Shown here in pieces: positions 25,453 to 33,877 of a stretch of DNA of 64,000 bases. The notes below the pieces were generated by a model, which was not told where the DNA came from, made no database searches, and worked only from the letters and a program-made list of their open reading frames with translations. The position numbers were made by a program, and so were the translations under genes. Positions within the stretch are counted from its first letter, which is position 1, and each line of letters opens with the position of its first letter. The stretch lies in contig NZ_ATVM01000002.1 of assembly GCF_000420725.1 (NCBI RefSeq), forward strand, positions 124,001-188,000. Direction: 5' to 3'. The stretch comes from Marinococcus halotolerans DSM 16375. GTDB taxonomy: Bacteria > Bacillota > Bacilli > Bacillales > Marinococcaceae.

Positions 25453-26061
25453 TTATTCCTGTATAACTCGTTGATACCAGGCGGCTCCGGCCTTTATCTC
25501 TTCTGTAGTAAGCTGATGGCCTTCATGCTCCCAGTACAGTTCTACAAAAGCCCCTGCTTCTTCAAAAAGGCGATAAAGGGTTTCTGCCTCTTCAGGGAGG
25601 CAGATGGGATCATTTGTGCCAGCGCCGATAAAAATGCTGCTGCCGGAGAGGGACGGAAGAGGCACGTCCCGCCTTGGCACCATCGGATGATGCAAAAACG
25701 CCCGGGTGACTGAGCGCGCATAATGAAAAAGCAGACTCGCTCCCATGGTGGCCCCGTTGGAGTAACCGAAAACGAGGACTTGGTGCAGATCAAAATTATA
25801 ACGGCCGGCGCTTTCTTCGAGAAATTGATGAAGCTGCTGGGTACGGAAAATCAAATCCTTTTCATCAATAGATCCGTCGGAGAGTCTGGCGAAATAGCGG
25901 TGCATACCGTCTTCCACAACGTTGCCGCGGACGCTTAAGATGTTAGCTCCCGGGTCAATCAGTCTTCCTGCTTCGAGGAAATCCTTTTCGGTGCCCCCGG
26001 AGCCGTGCAGGATTAACATAGTCGGGCCAGTGCTGCTGCCTGATTGAAATATATGCTTCAT
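25453..26061 (-). CDS. Carboxylesterase/phospholipase-like alpha/beta hydrolase (MhqD-like)
   Basis: A 202-residue hydrolase. HGSGGTEKDF forms the oxyanion loop, GYSNGATMG the nucleophile elbow, GTNDPICLPEEA the Asp and EGHQLTTEEI the catalytic His. Bacillus MhqD has the same features and is induced by quinones with MhqO. It is last in the minus-strand set regulator-dioxygenase-hydrolase. ATG 26061 follows GGAGGAGAGG; a TTG 3 nt earlier is unlikely. Natural substrate unknown. Confidence 0.82.
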   Translation of the reverse strand: MKHIFQSGSSTGPTMLILHGSGGTEKDFLEAGRLIDPGANILSVRGNVVEDGMHRYFARLSDGSIDEKDLIFRTQQLHQFLEESAGRYNFDLHQVLVFGYSNGATMGASLLFHYARSVTRAFLHHPMVPRRDVPLPSLSGSSIFIGAGTNDPICLPEEAETLYRLFEEAGAFVELYWEHEGHQLTTEEIKAGAAWYQRVIQE

Positions 26062-26088
26062 CAAACCTCTCCTCCGTCCCGTAGTTAA

Positions 26089-27054
26089 TTAATCAAGCGG
26101 CTTTAAACGTGCTTCGATGTCTGAGCGCTGAGGTTCTAAAAAAGGCGGCAGGGCAAGGCTTTCCCCCAGGCGTTCAAACGGCTCATCTCCTTCAAATCCC
26201 GGACCATCGGTAGCCAGTTCAAAAAGAATGCCATTTGGTTCGCGGAAGTACAGCGATTGAAAATAATAGCGTTCTACAAATCCGGAGTTTGGCAGCCGGG
26301 CATTTTTAATGCGTTCAATCCATTGCTGCAGCTCGTCTGCATCTTCCACCCGGAAGGCTACATGGTGCACGGCCCCGCGTCCCTGGCGTTCAGCCGGCAG
26401 GTCACTGCGGGTTTCTATATGAATTTCGGCGCCGGAGCCGCCTTTTCCTGTTTCAAATACACGAATATCCGGCAGATCGCTATTATTTGGGTGAGGATAG
26501 GAATGAATTTCGGAAAAACCCATGATATCCTTCAGCACGGCGGCCGTTGGTTCTGCCGTTTTAACGGTTAAACGGACCGGGCCGAGACCGGTGGCGCCAT
26601 TTTCCGGGGAGGCGTTTGAATGTTCCCACGGTACGCCGGCCTCCACCCCCTGGTCATGTTCATCAGACACAAATTGCATCCGGTGGCCCTCGGGGTCTTC
26701 AAACGGCAGGACGAGCCGTCCCGCCTGCTTTTGAATATCATCGTGCTGGACAGAATACTCTTCAAATCGTTGTTTCCAGTATTTGAGGGCGTCGTCTCCA
26801 GGCACGCGCAGAGAAACGTTTGTAATGCTGTTGGTGCCACGCTTGTTGGAGGCAGCCATTGGGATTTCAAAAAACGTAACTTCAGTGCCGGGGTTGCCAC
26901 GCTCGTCTCCGTAGAATAAATGATAGACAGAGGTGTCGTCCTGATTGACTGTTTTTTTAACGAGCCGCATGCCGAGGACGTTCGTATAGAAATCCACATT
27001 ACGGCGGGCGTTCGCTGTTAATGAAGAGACGTGGTGCATACCTTTTAGCTGCAT
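26089..27054 (-). CDS. Ring-cleaving dioxygenase / VOC-family protein (MhqO-like)
   Basis: A 321-residue protein with two glyoxalase/bleomycin-type (VOC) halves: GMHHVSSLTANARRNVDFYTNVLGMRLV at the N-terminus and VHHVAFRVEDADELQQW in the second half. Metal-binding His and Glu residues are placed as in MhqA/MhqO and extradiol dioxygenases (HH near the start, VHHVAF, and a C-terminal FELATDGPGF Glu). Likely opens hydroquinone or catechol rings. Overlaps mhqR by 10 nt and lies 27 nt before the hydrolase: one operon. Confidence 0.87.
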   Translation of the reverse strand: MQLKGMHHVSSLTANARRNVDFYTNVLGMRLVKKTVNQDDTSVYHLFYGDERGNPGTEVTFFEIPMAASNKRGTNSITNVSLRVPGDDALKYWKQRFEEYSVQHDDIQKQAGRLVLPFEDPEGHRMQFVSDEHDQGVEAGVPWEHSNASPENGATGLGPVRLTVKTAEPTAAVLKDIMGFSEIHSYPHPNNSDLPDIRVFETGKGGSGAEIHIETRSDLPAERQGRGAVHHVAFRVEDADELQQWIERIKNARLPNSGFVERYYFQSLYFREPNGILFELATDGPGFEGDEPFERLGESLALPPFLEPQRSDIEARLKPLD

Positions 27055-27485
27055 GATGATTCCTCCTGTCGGGTTGTTTTCTGTAGTTTGCGGAGCAGCC
27101 GGAGCAGCTCCCGTTTTTCTGCATCTGTCAGACCGTCAAACTGAGCGGCCTGAAATTTTTCCTGTCCAGGAGCGACGGCATCCAGAACATCCCGTCCTTT
27201 CGGGGTAAGGGAGATATGCTTTTCCTTCCATGTCTGTCTGCGTGCCACAAGTCCTTCTTCCTCGAGCTTTTTCAGAAGATAAGTGACGCTTCCCTTAGTG
27301 ACAAACAGCTTGCCTGCAAGCCCCTTTTGAGTAATCGGCTGGTGAGCGTGCACCTGGGCAAGAATGTCGAACTGCGACGGGCTGAGTCCCACCTGTTTTA
27401 AATGAGCGGCCGAGCGACTGAGGTTCTGTTCATATACACGGGAAAGCCGGAACCAGAGCAGCAGGCCTAATCGGGTTTTATTCAT
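27045..27485 (-). CDS. MarR-family regulator (MhqR-like)
   Basis: A 146-residue winged-helix protein. LSPSQFDILAQVHAHQPITQKGLAGKL and KGSVTYLLKKLEEEGLVARR form the DNA-binding part; the wing is RQTWKEKHISLTPKG. It heads the operon with the dioxygenase and hydrolase, the arrangement of MhqR-controlled quinone/electrophile defence in bacilli. A perfect 8-2-8 inverted repeat lies just upstream and is the likely operator. ATG 27485 has GGAG 9 nt upstream; the ATG at 27491 is only 3 nt away from it. Confidence 0.85.
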   Translation of the reverse strand: MNKTRLGLLLWFRLSRVYEQNLSRSAAHLKQVGLSPSQFDILAQVHAHQPITQKGLAGKLFVTKGSVTYLLKKLEEEGLVARRQTWKEKHISLTPKGRDVLDAVAPGQEKFQAAQFDGLTDAEKRELLRLLRKLQKTTRQEESSCS

Positions 27486-27512
27486 ACGCATTGACTCCTT
27501 TATGATTGTTAT

Positions 27513-27530
27513 CAGTTTAACTTTAAACTG
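27513..27530. promoter_or_regulatory. MarR-type operator of the mhq-like operon
   Basis: CAGTTTAA-CT-TTAAACTG is a perfect inverted repeat of 8 bp arms with a 2-bp spacer. On the minus strand it covers the spacer and -10 region of a plausible promoter (TTTACT - 17 nt - TAAACT), so binding would block the operon. It could also affect the divergent SMP-30 gene. Confidence 0.7.
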
Positions 27531-27620
27531 AGGAAAAGTAAAGAAAATTGCTTTTGCCGGCATTAAACATGAAGAGGAGGGGGAAGAAGAACATTAGAAT
27601 AACGAAGAGGAGGCAAAAGG

Positions 27621-28490
27621 ATGAGAGAGGCATCACTTGTGATAGATCAGAAAGCAGAGCTTGGGGAAGGTCCAAGCTGGGACGCCGGGCGCGGTGTTTT
27701 ATACTGGGTGGACATTGATGGATTTAAATTAATGGAATATCATCCTTCTTCAGGACGACACTATGAGCGTAAGCTCGATCAGCACGTATGTGCTGCGGTC
27801 CCGAGAGAAAAGGGGGGAATGATGCTTGCACTTAGGGATGGCTTCTATTCCTATGATCTCGTCTCCGGGGAGAAAGAGGCAATTATAGATCCGGAGCCGG
27901 ATAAGCCGGGAAATCGCTTTAATGACGGGAAGTGTGATCCGTCCGGCCGCTTTTGGGCTGGAACGATGGCGGTCGAGCGTGGCACAGGGGAAGCTGCTTT
28001 ATACCGCCTGAATAAAGATATGAGTCTCGATACAATTTTTGACAGCGTCACTATATCAAACGGTCTGGCATGGACAGAAGATGGAAGTATGATGTATTAC
28101 ATCGACACCCCGACCAAAAAAGTCATGGCGTACGATTTAAATGCTGCTACGGGGGAAATTACAGGCAAACGAACAGCGATTACCTTTCAGGAAGGTTCCC
28201 CGGACGGGATGTGCATGGATCAGGAAGGCATGCTTTGGATCGCGCTGCACCGTCTGGGAAAGGTTGAACGCTGGAACCCGGAGACGAGCGAGCGTCTGGA
28301 AACGGTGACTGTTCCGGCACAGAGAACAACCTCCTGTGCGTTTGGCGGCGAAGATTTAAAAGACCTGTACATTACTACAGCGAGAGGAGAGCTTTCTGAA
28401 GAGGAGCTCCGGGAAGAACCGCATGCAGGCGGCCTCTTCCATATCCGTACCGACGTACCGGGCATGCCAACCTACTCGTTTGGAGGCTGA
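27621..28490 (+). CDS. SMP-30/gluconolactonase family protein
   Basis: A 289-residue six-bladed propeller lactonase. AELGEGPSWDAGRGVLYWVDI carries the first metal ligand Glu, NRFNDGKCDPSGRFWAGTM the Asn-Asp pair, TISNGLAWTEDG and GSPDGMCMDQEG the further ligands, all in family order. It would hydrolyse sugar lactones or similar esters. It is 17 nt upstream of the sulfite-oxidase-like gene and in the same direction, so they may be co-transcribed. RBS GAGGAGGCAAAAGG. Confidence 0.85.
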   Translation: MREASLVIDQKAELGEGPSWDAGRGVLYWVDIDGFKLMEYHPSSGRHYERKLDQHVCAAVPREKGGMMLALRDGFYSYDLVSGEKEAIIDPEPDKPGNRFNDGKCDPSGRFWAGTMAVERGTGEAALYRLNKDMSLDTIFDSVTISNGLAWTEDGSMMYYIDTPTKKVMAYDLNAATGEITGKRTAITFQEGSPDGMCMDQEGMLWIALHRLGKVERWNPETSERLETVTVPAQRTTSCAFGGEDLKDLYITTARGELSEEELREEPHAGGLFHIRTDVPGMPTYSFGG

Positions 28491-28507
28491 AAAAGAAGGG
28501 AGAGAAT

Positions 28508-29572
28508 ATGTATTCAAAAGGAGCTCCGGAAGAATTGTATTTAAAAACGTTAAGTCTTGAGCCGGATAATCAGGAGACACCTATTCCGTTTATTGGAAAC
28601 GAACACGTGCTTTCTTCGCTTTTTTACCGGCGCAATCACTTTCCATACCCCCAGGAACCATCGGCAGGTTTTACGATTGACGGGCTCGTGGACAGCCCGG
28701 GATTTATGTCGATCGAATATATTCAGGCCCTGCCCTCACGAACAGTAGAGACAGTGCTTGAGTGTGCTGGTAACAAAAGAAGCTTATTTGAGCCTAAAGC
28801 CTTTGGTGAGCCATGGGGCCGGGGAGCCATCAGCCAGGGGAAATGGAAGGGAGTGCCGTTGAAAACACTGCTCGAAAGAGCCGGGTGGGAGCAGGAGACC
28901 GCTGTGGAAATTATCACTGCCGCAGGGGACGAGGGAGAGCGCCCCGACAAAAAGGACGTCTATGCCTACACCCGGAGTCTTCCGGTAGAAAAAGCGATGG
29001 ATCCGGATACTATCATCGCCTACGAATACAACGACCGCCCGCTTTCTTTTAAACACGGAGCGCCGCTTCGGTTAATCGTACCGGGATGGTACGCAATGGC
29101 TTCCATGAAATGGATTGAGCGGATTACAGTAAGTAAAGAAACGTTTGAAGGTCCCTTTCAGATGATTGACTATGTTTATTATCCGCACAAAAACAGCCGG
29201 AAGGACGCCTTTCCGGTAACGACCATGAATGTAAACAGCATTATCCAGTCTCCGGCTGATATGGAGATTAAAAAAGAAGGGACGCAGATAATAGAGGGCA
29301 TTGCCTGGTCGGGCGAGGCTGTTATCGAGCAGGTCGAAGTAAGTACAGATGGCGGCCAGACATGGGCCAGTACGCAGCTTGAGCCTCAAAGCGATACGCC
29401 GTACACATGGACAAAATGGTTCTATGAGTGGCAGGAGGCTGTGGCCGGAGAATATACAATAATGGCCAGGGCCTGTGATGCCAAAGGCCGCCAGCAGCCT
29501 ATGCAGGCCTTTTGGAATCAAAAGGGCTACGGCTACAATGCGGTTGAAATGATTCAGGTTAAGCTAAAGTAA
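28508..29572 (+). CDS. Sulfite-oxidase-like molybdenum-cofactor oxidoreductase, cytoplasmic
   Basis: A 354-residue protein with an oxidoreductase Moco-binding domain followed by a Mo-co dimerisation domain. VETVLECAGNKRS holds the cysteine (about C86) that ligates molybdenum; GAPLRLIVPGWYAMASMKWIERI and the C-terminal IIEGIAWSGEAVIEQVEVSTDGGQTW are family marks. There is no signal peptide, haem domain or partner cytochrome. It may oxidise sulfite or reduce a sulfoxide or N-oxide. It is the only obvious molybdoenzyme in the window and a user of the cofactor made at 8.4-16.2 kb. Confidence 0.87.
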   Translation: MYSKGAPEELYLKTLSLEPDNQETPIPFIGNEHVLSSLFYRRNHFPYPQEPSAGFTIDGLVDSPGFMSIEYIQALPSRTVETVLECAGNKRSLFEPKAFGEPWGRGAISQGKWKGVPLKTLLERAGWEQETAVEIITAAGDEGERPDKKDVYAYTRSLPVEKAMDPDTIIAYEYNDRPLSFKHGAPLRLIVPGWYAMASMKWIERITVSKETFEGPFQMIDYVYYPHKNSRKDAFPVTTMNVNSIIQSPADMEIKKEGTQIIEGIAWSGEAVIEQVEVSTDGGQTWASTQLEPQSDTPYTWTKWFYEWQEAVAGEYTIMARACDAKGRQQPMQAFWNQKGYGYNAVEMIQVKLK

Positions 29573-29577
29573 AAAAG

Positions 29578-29615
29578 AGGCTTCGAACCCAGTTGTTTGG
29601 ATTCGAAGCCTTTTT
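29578..29615 (+). terminator. Terminator after the sulfite-oxidase-like gene
   Basis: Stem aggcttcgaa (29578-29587) with ttcgaagcct (29602-29611), 14-nt loop, then T5. Convergent with the next SDR. Confidence 0.85.
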
Positions 29616-29619
29616 GACG

Positions 29620-30486
29620 TTAAGAAGAGGTGTAGGCGCCTCCGTTGATATGAATTGTCTGGCCGGTCATGTAGGAGGCTTCGTCGGAAGCAAGCATTAC
29701 ATAGGGCCAGGCGTGTTCTGATGGCTGGCCGGGGCGGTTCATCAGCGTGTCCTGTCCGAAATCCTCTACGCCGTCTTCGTTAAAGGAGGACGGAATAAGC
29801 GGCGTCCATACAGGCCCTGGAGCGACGCTGTTCACTCGGATGCCCTTCGAAGCCAGGCTCTGGGCAATGCTTCGCATAAAGGCGGTGATTGCCCCTTTTG
29901 TCGCGGAGTAATCCATAAGAATTGGGTTGCCCCGGAAGGCGTTGATCGAAGAGGTGGAAATGATCGAATCGCCTTCGGACAAATATTCCATAGCTGCTTT
30001 TGTTAAATAAAACTGCGAGAAAAAGTTGGTCCGGAAAACATCCTCAAATTCGTCAGATGGAATATCTTCGACGTTTTCGTGGACGTGCTGGATGGCTGCA
30101 TTGTTAACTAAAATGTTTAATCCGCCAAACTCTTCTGCCGTCTGTTTTACGAGATCGATACAATGGGATTCCTCTTTAATATCTCCCGGAAGCAGCAGGC
30201 ACCTGCCTCCTTCCGCTTCCACCATGCGCTTTGTTTCTTCAGCATCGTCATGCTCGTCAAGGTAGGACAGGGCGACATTGGCTCCCTCTTTGGCATAAAG
30301 AAGAGCAACCGAGCGTCCGATACCGCTGTCGCCGCCGGTGATAAGCGCGGCTTTTCCTTTTAGTTTCCCGGTGCCCTGATAATCGGTGGGATGAGCCGGA
30401 AGCGGCTCCATCTTCGATTCAATGCCCGGCTGTTTGTCCTGGCGCTGTCTTGGCGTACTTCCGTTCTGCATATCTCTAGGATCCAT
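29620..30486 (-). CDS. SDR-family general-stress oxidoreductase (YhdF/YdaD-like)
   Basis: A 288-residue SDR with a hydrophilic N-terminal extension (MDPRDMQNGSTPRQRQDKQPG) typical of the glucose/ribitol-dehydrogenase-like stress group. TGGDSGIGR, LVNNAAIQH, SSINAFRGN and YSATKGAITAFMRSIA are the cofactor, NNAG, Ser and YxxxK motifs. Homologues YdaD, YhdF and YhxC in Bacillus subtilis belong to the general stress response; a sigma-B-like promoter fits upstream. ATG 30486 has AAAGG about 9 nt upstream; the ATG at 30495 abuts it. Confidence 0.87.
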   Translation of the reverse strand: MDPRDMQNGSTPRQRQDKQPGIESKMEPLPAHPTDYQGTGKLKGKAALITGGDSGIGRSVALLYAKEGANVALSYLDEHDDAEETKRMVEAEGGRCLLLPGDIKEESHCIDLVKQTAEEFGGLNILVNNAAIQHVHENVEDIPSDEFEDVFRTNFFSQFYLTKAAMEYLSEGDSIISTSSINAFRGNPILMDYSATKGAITAFMRSIAQSLASKGIRVNSVAPGPVWTPLIPSSFNEDGVEDFGQDTLMNRPGQPSEHAWPYVMLASDEASYMTGQTIHINGGAYTSS

Positions 30487-30532
30487 GTGTAACATCCTTT
30501 CTCAAATTGAAATCATGTGTACATTGTTATTT

Positions 30533-30558
30533 ATACCATCAGGATGCATATTACAAAC
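30533..30558 (-). promoter_or_regulatory. Sigma-B-like promoter of the stress SDR
   Basis: Minus strand: GTTTGT (30558-30553), 14 nt, TGGTAT (30538-30533). Consensus GTTTAA - 14 - GGGTAT; 4/6 and 5/6 matches. About 40 nt before the start codon. Confidence 0.5.
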
Positions 30559-30621
30559 GTACAATAGAGGAGAAAGCGGCAGAAAACGGCATAAAAAAAA
30601 GAAACCGCCGGGTGCGGTTCC

Positions 30622-31785
30622 TTAGGAAGAAGGCGGCTGACAACCGAGAAGCCGGCCGGCAAGCTGGTCAATGACCATATCGTCCATAGGGGGATTATGA
30701 AGCCCGGCGCGGACATCACGGTAATGACGCTGCAACGGGCTGGAAGCGGAAAGGCTTCTGGCACCTGCAACGCGCATGGCCAGGTCCACTACCTCTACGG
30801 CTTCGTTTACGATGCTTGTTTTGGCTGCACCTAATTCACCCTTCATCTGCTGCCTCGCTTCGGCACTGGAGTCATCCCACTTTAACGCAACGGAATGCAG
30901 AAAGTGTCTGCTTTGCAGTAGTTTAAGCTCCATCCGGCCCAGTTTTTCCCGGACGTTCGGAAGCTCCGAGATCGTTCCATTAATGCTGTTTGGAGAGTAG
31001 GAAGCAGCAAAGCGGGCGGCTTCATCAGCCGCGGCCTGTGCGATTCCGAGGTAACAGGCGGGAATGTGCAGAAGCCATCCGGCTGCCGGTTTATTGCCGG
31101 GAACGATATATTGGGCCAGGTGGTTATCTGGCACCCAGACATTTTCAAGCACCACGTCATGGCTGCCGGTCGCGCGCATAGCAATCGAATCCCACGTGTC
31201 GACAATGGATATGCCTGCAGCTTCTTTTGGCACAACAAAGTAGGCCGTAGCATCTTCTTTTGGAATATGGGCCGTGACGATATAGTAATCAAGCACGGGC
31301 GACATGGTAGCGAATGTTTTTCGGCCGTTCAGCACCCATCCGCTGTTTTGGATCTCGGCGATAGTCCCCGGAGTGCCGCCGCGCGTTGGACTCCCGGTCG
31401 CCGCTTCGGTCGCTATATTGTTCAATACAGCCCCGTTTTCAACCACATCTTTCATGACCCGGCCGTACAGGTTTTCCTCCCAGGGCCGTGTTTCGTTTAA
31501 ATTTTTAACGATACCGACATGCCATCCAATAGCAAGCGATGTGGAACCGTCGTAGCGGGCGATAAGCTCCTGGGCTTCCACAAGTTCAAGCAGGCCGGCA
31601 TCAATACCGCCAAAAGAAGCCGGGGCCGTTAAGGCCGGGTAGCCAATACTTTTCAGTGCATCAATATTTTCGGTTGGAAAGGTACCGTTTTGGTCATGTT
31701 CCTCCGCGCGCCCCGCGAATTTACGAGATGTGTCTTCGAGCTGCCGCAGCCGCTCAGCTTTTGTAGAAAGGGTCGTCATAGTCAT
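30622..31785 (-). CDS. Acyl-CoA-dehydrogenase-family flavoprotein
   Basis: A 387-residue protein of the acyl-CoA dehydrogenase fold: N-terminal helical domain, middle beta domain (NGRKTFATMSPVLDYYIV, then MRATGSHDVVLENVWVP) and C-terminal helices. The usual catalytic Glu segment is not evident, and the C-terminus resembles flavin-dependent monooxygenases of the DszC/SfnB branch or Bacillus YdbM. It may therefore act on a sulfur compound or amine rather than an acyl-CoA; this is inference. ATG 31785 with GGAGG 7 nt upstream. Single gene, no clear terminator. Confidence 0.75.
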   Translation of the reverse strand: MTMTTLSTKAERLRQLEDTSRKFAGRAEEHDQNGTFPTENIDALKSIGYPALTAPASFGGIDAGLLELVEAQELIARYDGSTSLAIGWHVGIVKNLNETRPWEENLYGRVMKDVVENGAVLNNIATEAATGSPTRGGTPGTIAEIQNSGWVLNGRKTFATMSPVLDYYIVTAHIPKEDATAYFVVPKEAAGISIVDTWDSIAMRATGSHDVVLENVWVPDNHLAQYIVPGNKPAAGWLLHIPACYLGIAQAAADEAARFAASYSPNSINGTISELPNVREKLGRMELKLLQSRHFLHSVALKWDDSSAEARQQMKGELGAAKTSIVNEAVEVVDLAMRVAGARSLSASSPLQRHYRDVRAGLHNPPMDDMVIDQLAGRLLGCQPPSS

Positions 31786-31848
31786 ACTGGTACCTCCAAA
31801 ATGGTGGGATTTTATTTGAATAAGGGTGCCGGGCTTTTGTATGCATGT

Positions 31849-31862
31849 ATATGAAATCATAT
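31849..31862. promoter_or_regulatory. Palindrome upstream of the acyl-CoA-dehydrogenase-like gene
   Basis: ATATGA-AA-TCATAT is a perfect 6-2-6 inverted repeat about 65 nt before the gene's start codon. It could be an operator, but AT-rich repeats of this size also occur by chance. Confidence 0.3.
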
Positions 31863-32181
31863 TCCCTCTGCGGAAGCAAAAAAACAGCTTACATAAGGAA
31901 AATAAAGGATAATGAGGCTTGTTTGCGGTGGCATAAGGCTTAAAGAAAGAAAAAGTACGTAAGAAAACCTGACGTCATTTTATTATTTTGCCGAAAAAAA
32001 CAGTTAAGTCGCGATATAGACGGTGATATCATTATATAATGAGTATAGTTAATATAATCACAAATTATCGCGAATTATGGTTAATTCTATGAAATTAGTG
32101 TATTTGTTATTTTTCGATTAATTCTGCATAATGCAAAAGTTCCATAATTTTCAGCATACATAAACAGGAAGGGGTCCCATC
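31863..32181 (+). other. AT-rich leader and regulatory region of the BCCT gene
   Basis: No gene is seen in these ~320 nt. A good sigma-A match is TTGTTA (32104-32109) - 17 nt - CATAAT (32127-32132), about 50 nt before the start codon. Two TATAAT hexamers (32035-32040, 32053-32058) lack good -35 partners. The hexamer TCGCGA appears twice (32009-32014 and 32068-32073), 59 nt apart, as two possible protein-binding half-regions. Confidence 0.45.
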
Positions 32182-33714
32182 GTGGATAATCAAAAACCAA
32201 GAGTAGGCTTTGTGTTTTACGGAGCCTTGGTAATACTACTTATTATGGCGGTTGTCGGAGTCGCAGTCCCGGAATCGTTTTTTAATGCCACTTCCGCAGT
32301 GCAGACGTTCGTCTCGAACCGTTTTGGGTGGTATTATCTTTTAATTGTATCGGCATTTGTTCTTTTATGTATTTACTTTATTTTCAGCAGGTATGGAAAT
32401 ATCCGTCTCGGAAGGCCGGAGGACCGGCCGGAATACAGCTATCCCACCTGGTTTGCCATGCTGTTTAGTGCCGGCATGGGCGTCGGGCTTGTATTCTGGA
32501 GCGGGGCGGAAACGGTTTCGCACTATGCAACGAATGCCCCGGAAGCAGAGGTCGGCACGGACCAGGCACTCGTCGATTCCATGCGCTACATGTTTTTGCA
32601 CTGGGGCATTCACCCATGGGCGATTTACGGTATTACGGCCATCTGTTTTGCGTATTTCACCTTCCGGCGCGGTGCTCCCGGCATGGTAAGCGCCATGCTC
32701 AGTCCGATTATGAACGAAAAAGGCATCGGCGGAAAAGTAGTGGACATCATCGCCCTGGTTGCAACGGTATCAGGTATTGCGACCACCCTTGGTATTGGAG
32801 CGGCGCAGGTGTCCGGCGGTATGGCTTATTTGTTTGATACACCAAACAATTATACGGTGCAGCTGATTGTGATCATCGTTATTACTGTTTTGTTTTTAAT
32901 CTCAGCGTATACCGGCTTAAATAAAGGAATCAAATTCCTGAGTAATGCGAACATATACTTAACAATCGCCTTATTTATCTTAATGCTTTTTGTCGGGCCA
33001 ACATTATTTTCCATGAACTTGTTCACAAATACGATCGGGACGTATCTGCAGTCGCTTCCGAGTATGAGCTTCCGGATCGCACCAACGTCCGACAGCGCAA
33101 GGGAATGGATTAATGCGTGGACTATCTTCTACTGGGCCTGGTGGATCTCCTGGTCGCCATTTGTTGGCATATTTATTGCCCGTGTTTCAAGAGGGAGGAC
33201 ATTGAAGGAATTTACCATCGGCGTCATTCTGGTGCCGTCGATCGTCAGCTTTATCTGGTTCTCCCTGTTTGGCGGTGCGACGTTAAACGTCCAGAGCACG
33301 GGTCTTGCAGACGTGTCCTCGCTGGCTGCGGAGGAAGCCATCTTTGGCGTATTTGATCAATACCCGCTCAGCGCTGTGTTGTCTGTTATTACACTCCTTT
33401 TAATCGTCTCATTCTTTATCACGTCCGCCGATTCTGCGACGTTTGTGCTTGGCATGCAGACATCGAACGGGGCGTTAAATCCATCGGCAGTCGTAAAATT
33501 CATCTGGGGTATTATGCTCTCGGCCACCGCGGCCGTACTGCTTTATTCCGGAGGGATAGATGCTTTGCAGAACGTGATGATTATATCGGCGCTCCCGTTT
33601 TCCATCGTGATGATATTAATGGTCTATTCCCTGTTTAAAGCACTCCGGGAAGAAACAGATATTGAAACGAAGGATAAAAGTAAAAATACAGATAAACCGG
33701 ATAAAGCTTCTTAA
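32182..33714 (+). CDS. BCCT-family glycine betaine/carnitine/choline transporter (OpuD-like)
   Basis: A 510-residue transporter with 12 membrane helices. SYPTWFAMLFSAGMGVGLVFWSGAE, WGIHPWAIYG, and WAWWISWSPFVGIFIARVSRGRT are the BCCT signatures; the Trp-rich helix forms the substrate aromatic box. Charged C-terminal tail (ETDIETKDKSKNTDK) fits osmosensing in this family. It imports betaine-type compatible solutes with sodium. GTG start with AGGAAGGGG upstream and a terminator downstream. Likely induced by high salt, but no known operator was recognised. Confidence 0.92.
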   Translation: MDNQKPRVGFVFYGALVILLIMAVVGVAVPESFFNATSAVQTFVSNRFGWYYLLIVSAFVLLCIYFIFSRYGNIRLGRPEDRPEYSYPTWFAMLFSAGMGVGLVFWSGAETVSHYATNAPEAEVGTDQALVDSMRYMFLHWGIHPWAIYGITAICFAYFTFRRGAPGMVSAMLSPIMNEKGIGGKVVDIIALVATVSGIATTLGIGAAQVSGGMAYLFDTPNNYTVQLIVIIVITVLFLISAYTGLNKGIKFLSNANIYLTIALFILMLFVGPTLFSMNLFTNTIGTYLQSLPSMSFRIAPTSDSAREWINAWTIFYWAWWISWSPFVGIFIARVSRGRTLKEFTIGVILVPSIVSFIWFSLFGGATLNVQSTGLADVSSLAAEEAIFGVFDQYPLSAVLSVITLLLIVSFFITSADSATFVLGMQTSNGALNPSAVVKFIWGIMLSATAAVLLYSGGIDALQNVMIISALPFSIVMILMVYSLFKALREETDIETKDKSKNTDKPDKAS

Positions 33715-33724
33715 AAAGAGTGTC

Positions 33725-33756
33725 AGGGCCCCCATTTTTCATGGGGGCTCTTTTTG
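33725..33756 (+). terminator. Terminator of the BCCT gene
   Basis: Arms agggcccccat (33725-33735) and atgggggctct (33741-33751), one G-U pair, 5-nt loop, T5. Confidence 0.9.
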
Positions 33757-33877
33757 GTAAAAATTGGAACTGTTTAAGACCAGCACTTAGTACCTTCTTA
33801 TATACTTTTCCAGTAACGAAGGAAAGTTGTTTAGAAAATTGAATTTTTTGGATATAATCATGTGTGGAGGTGAAAAA

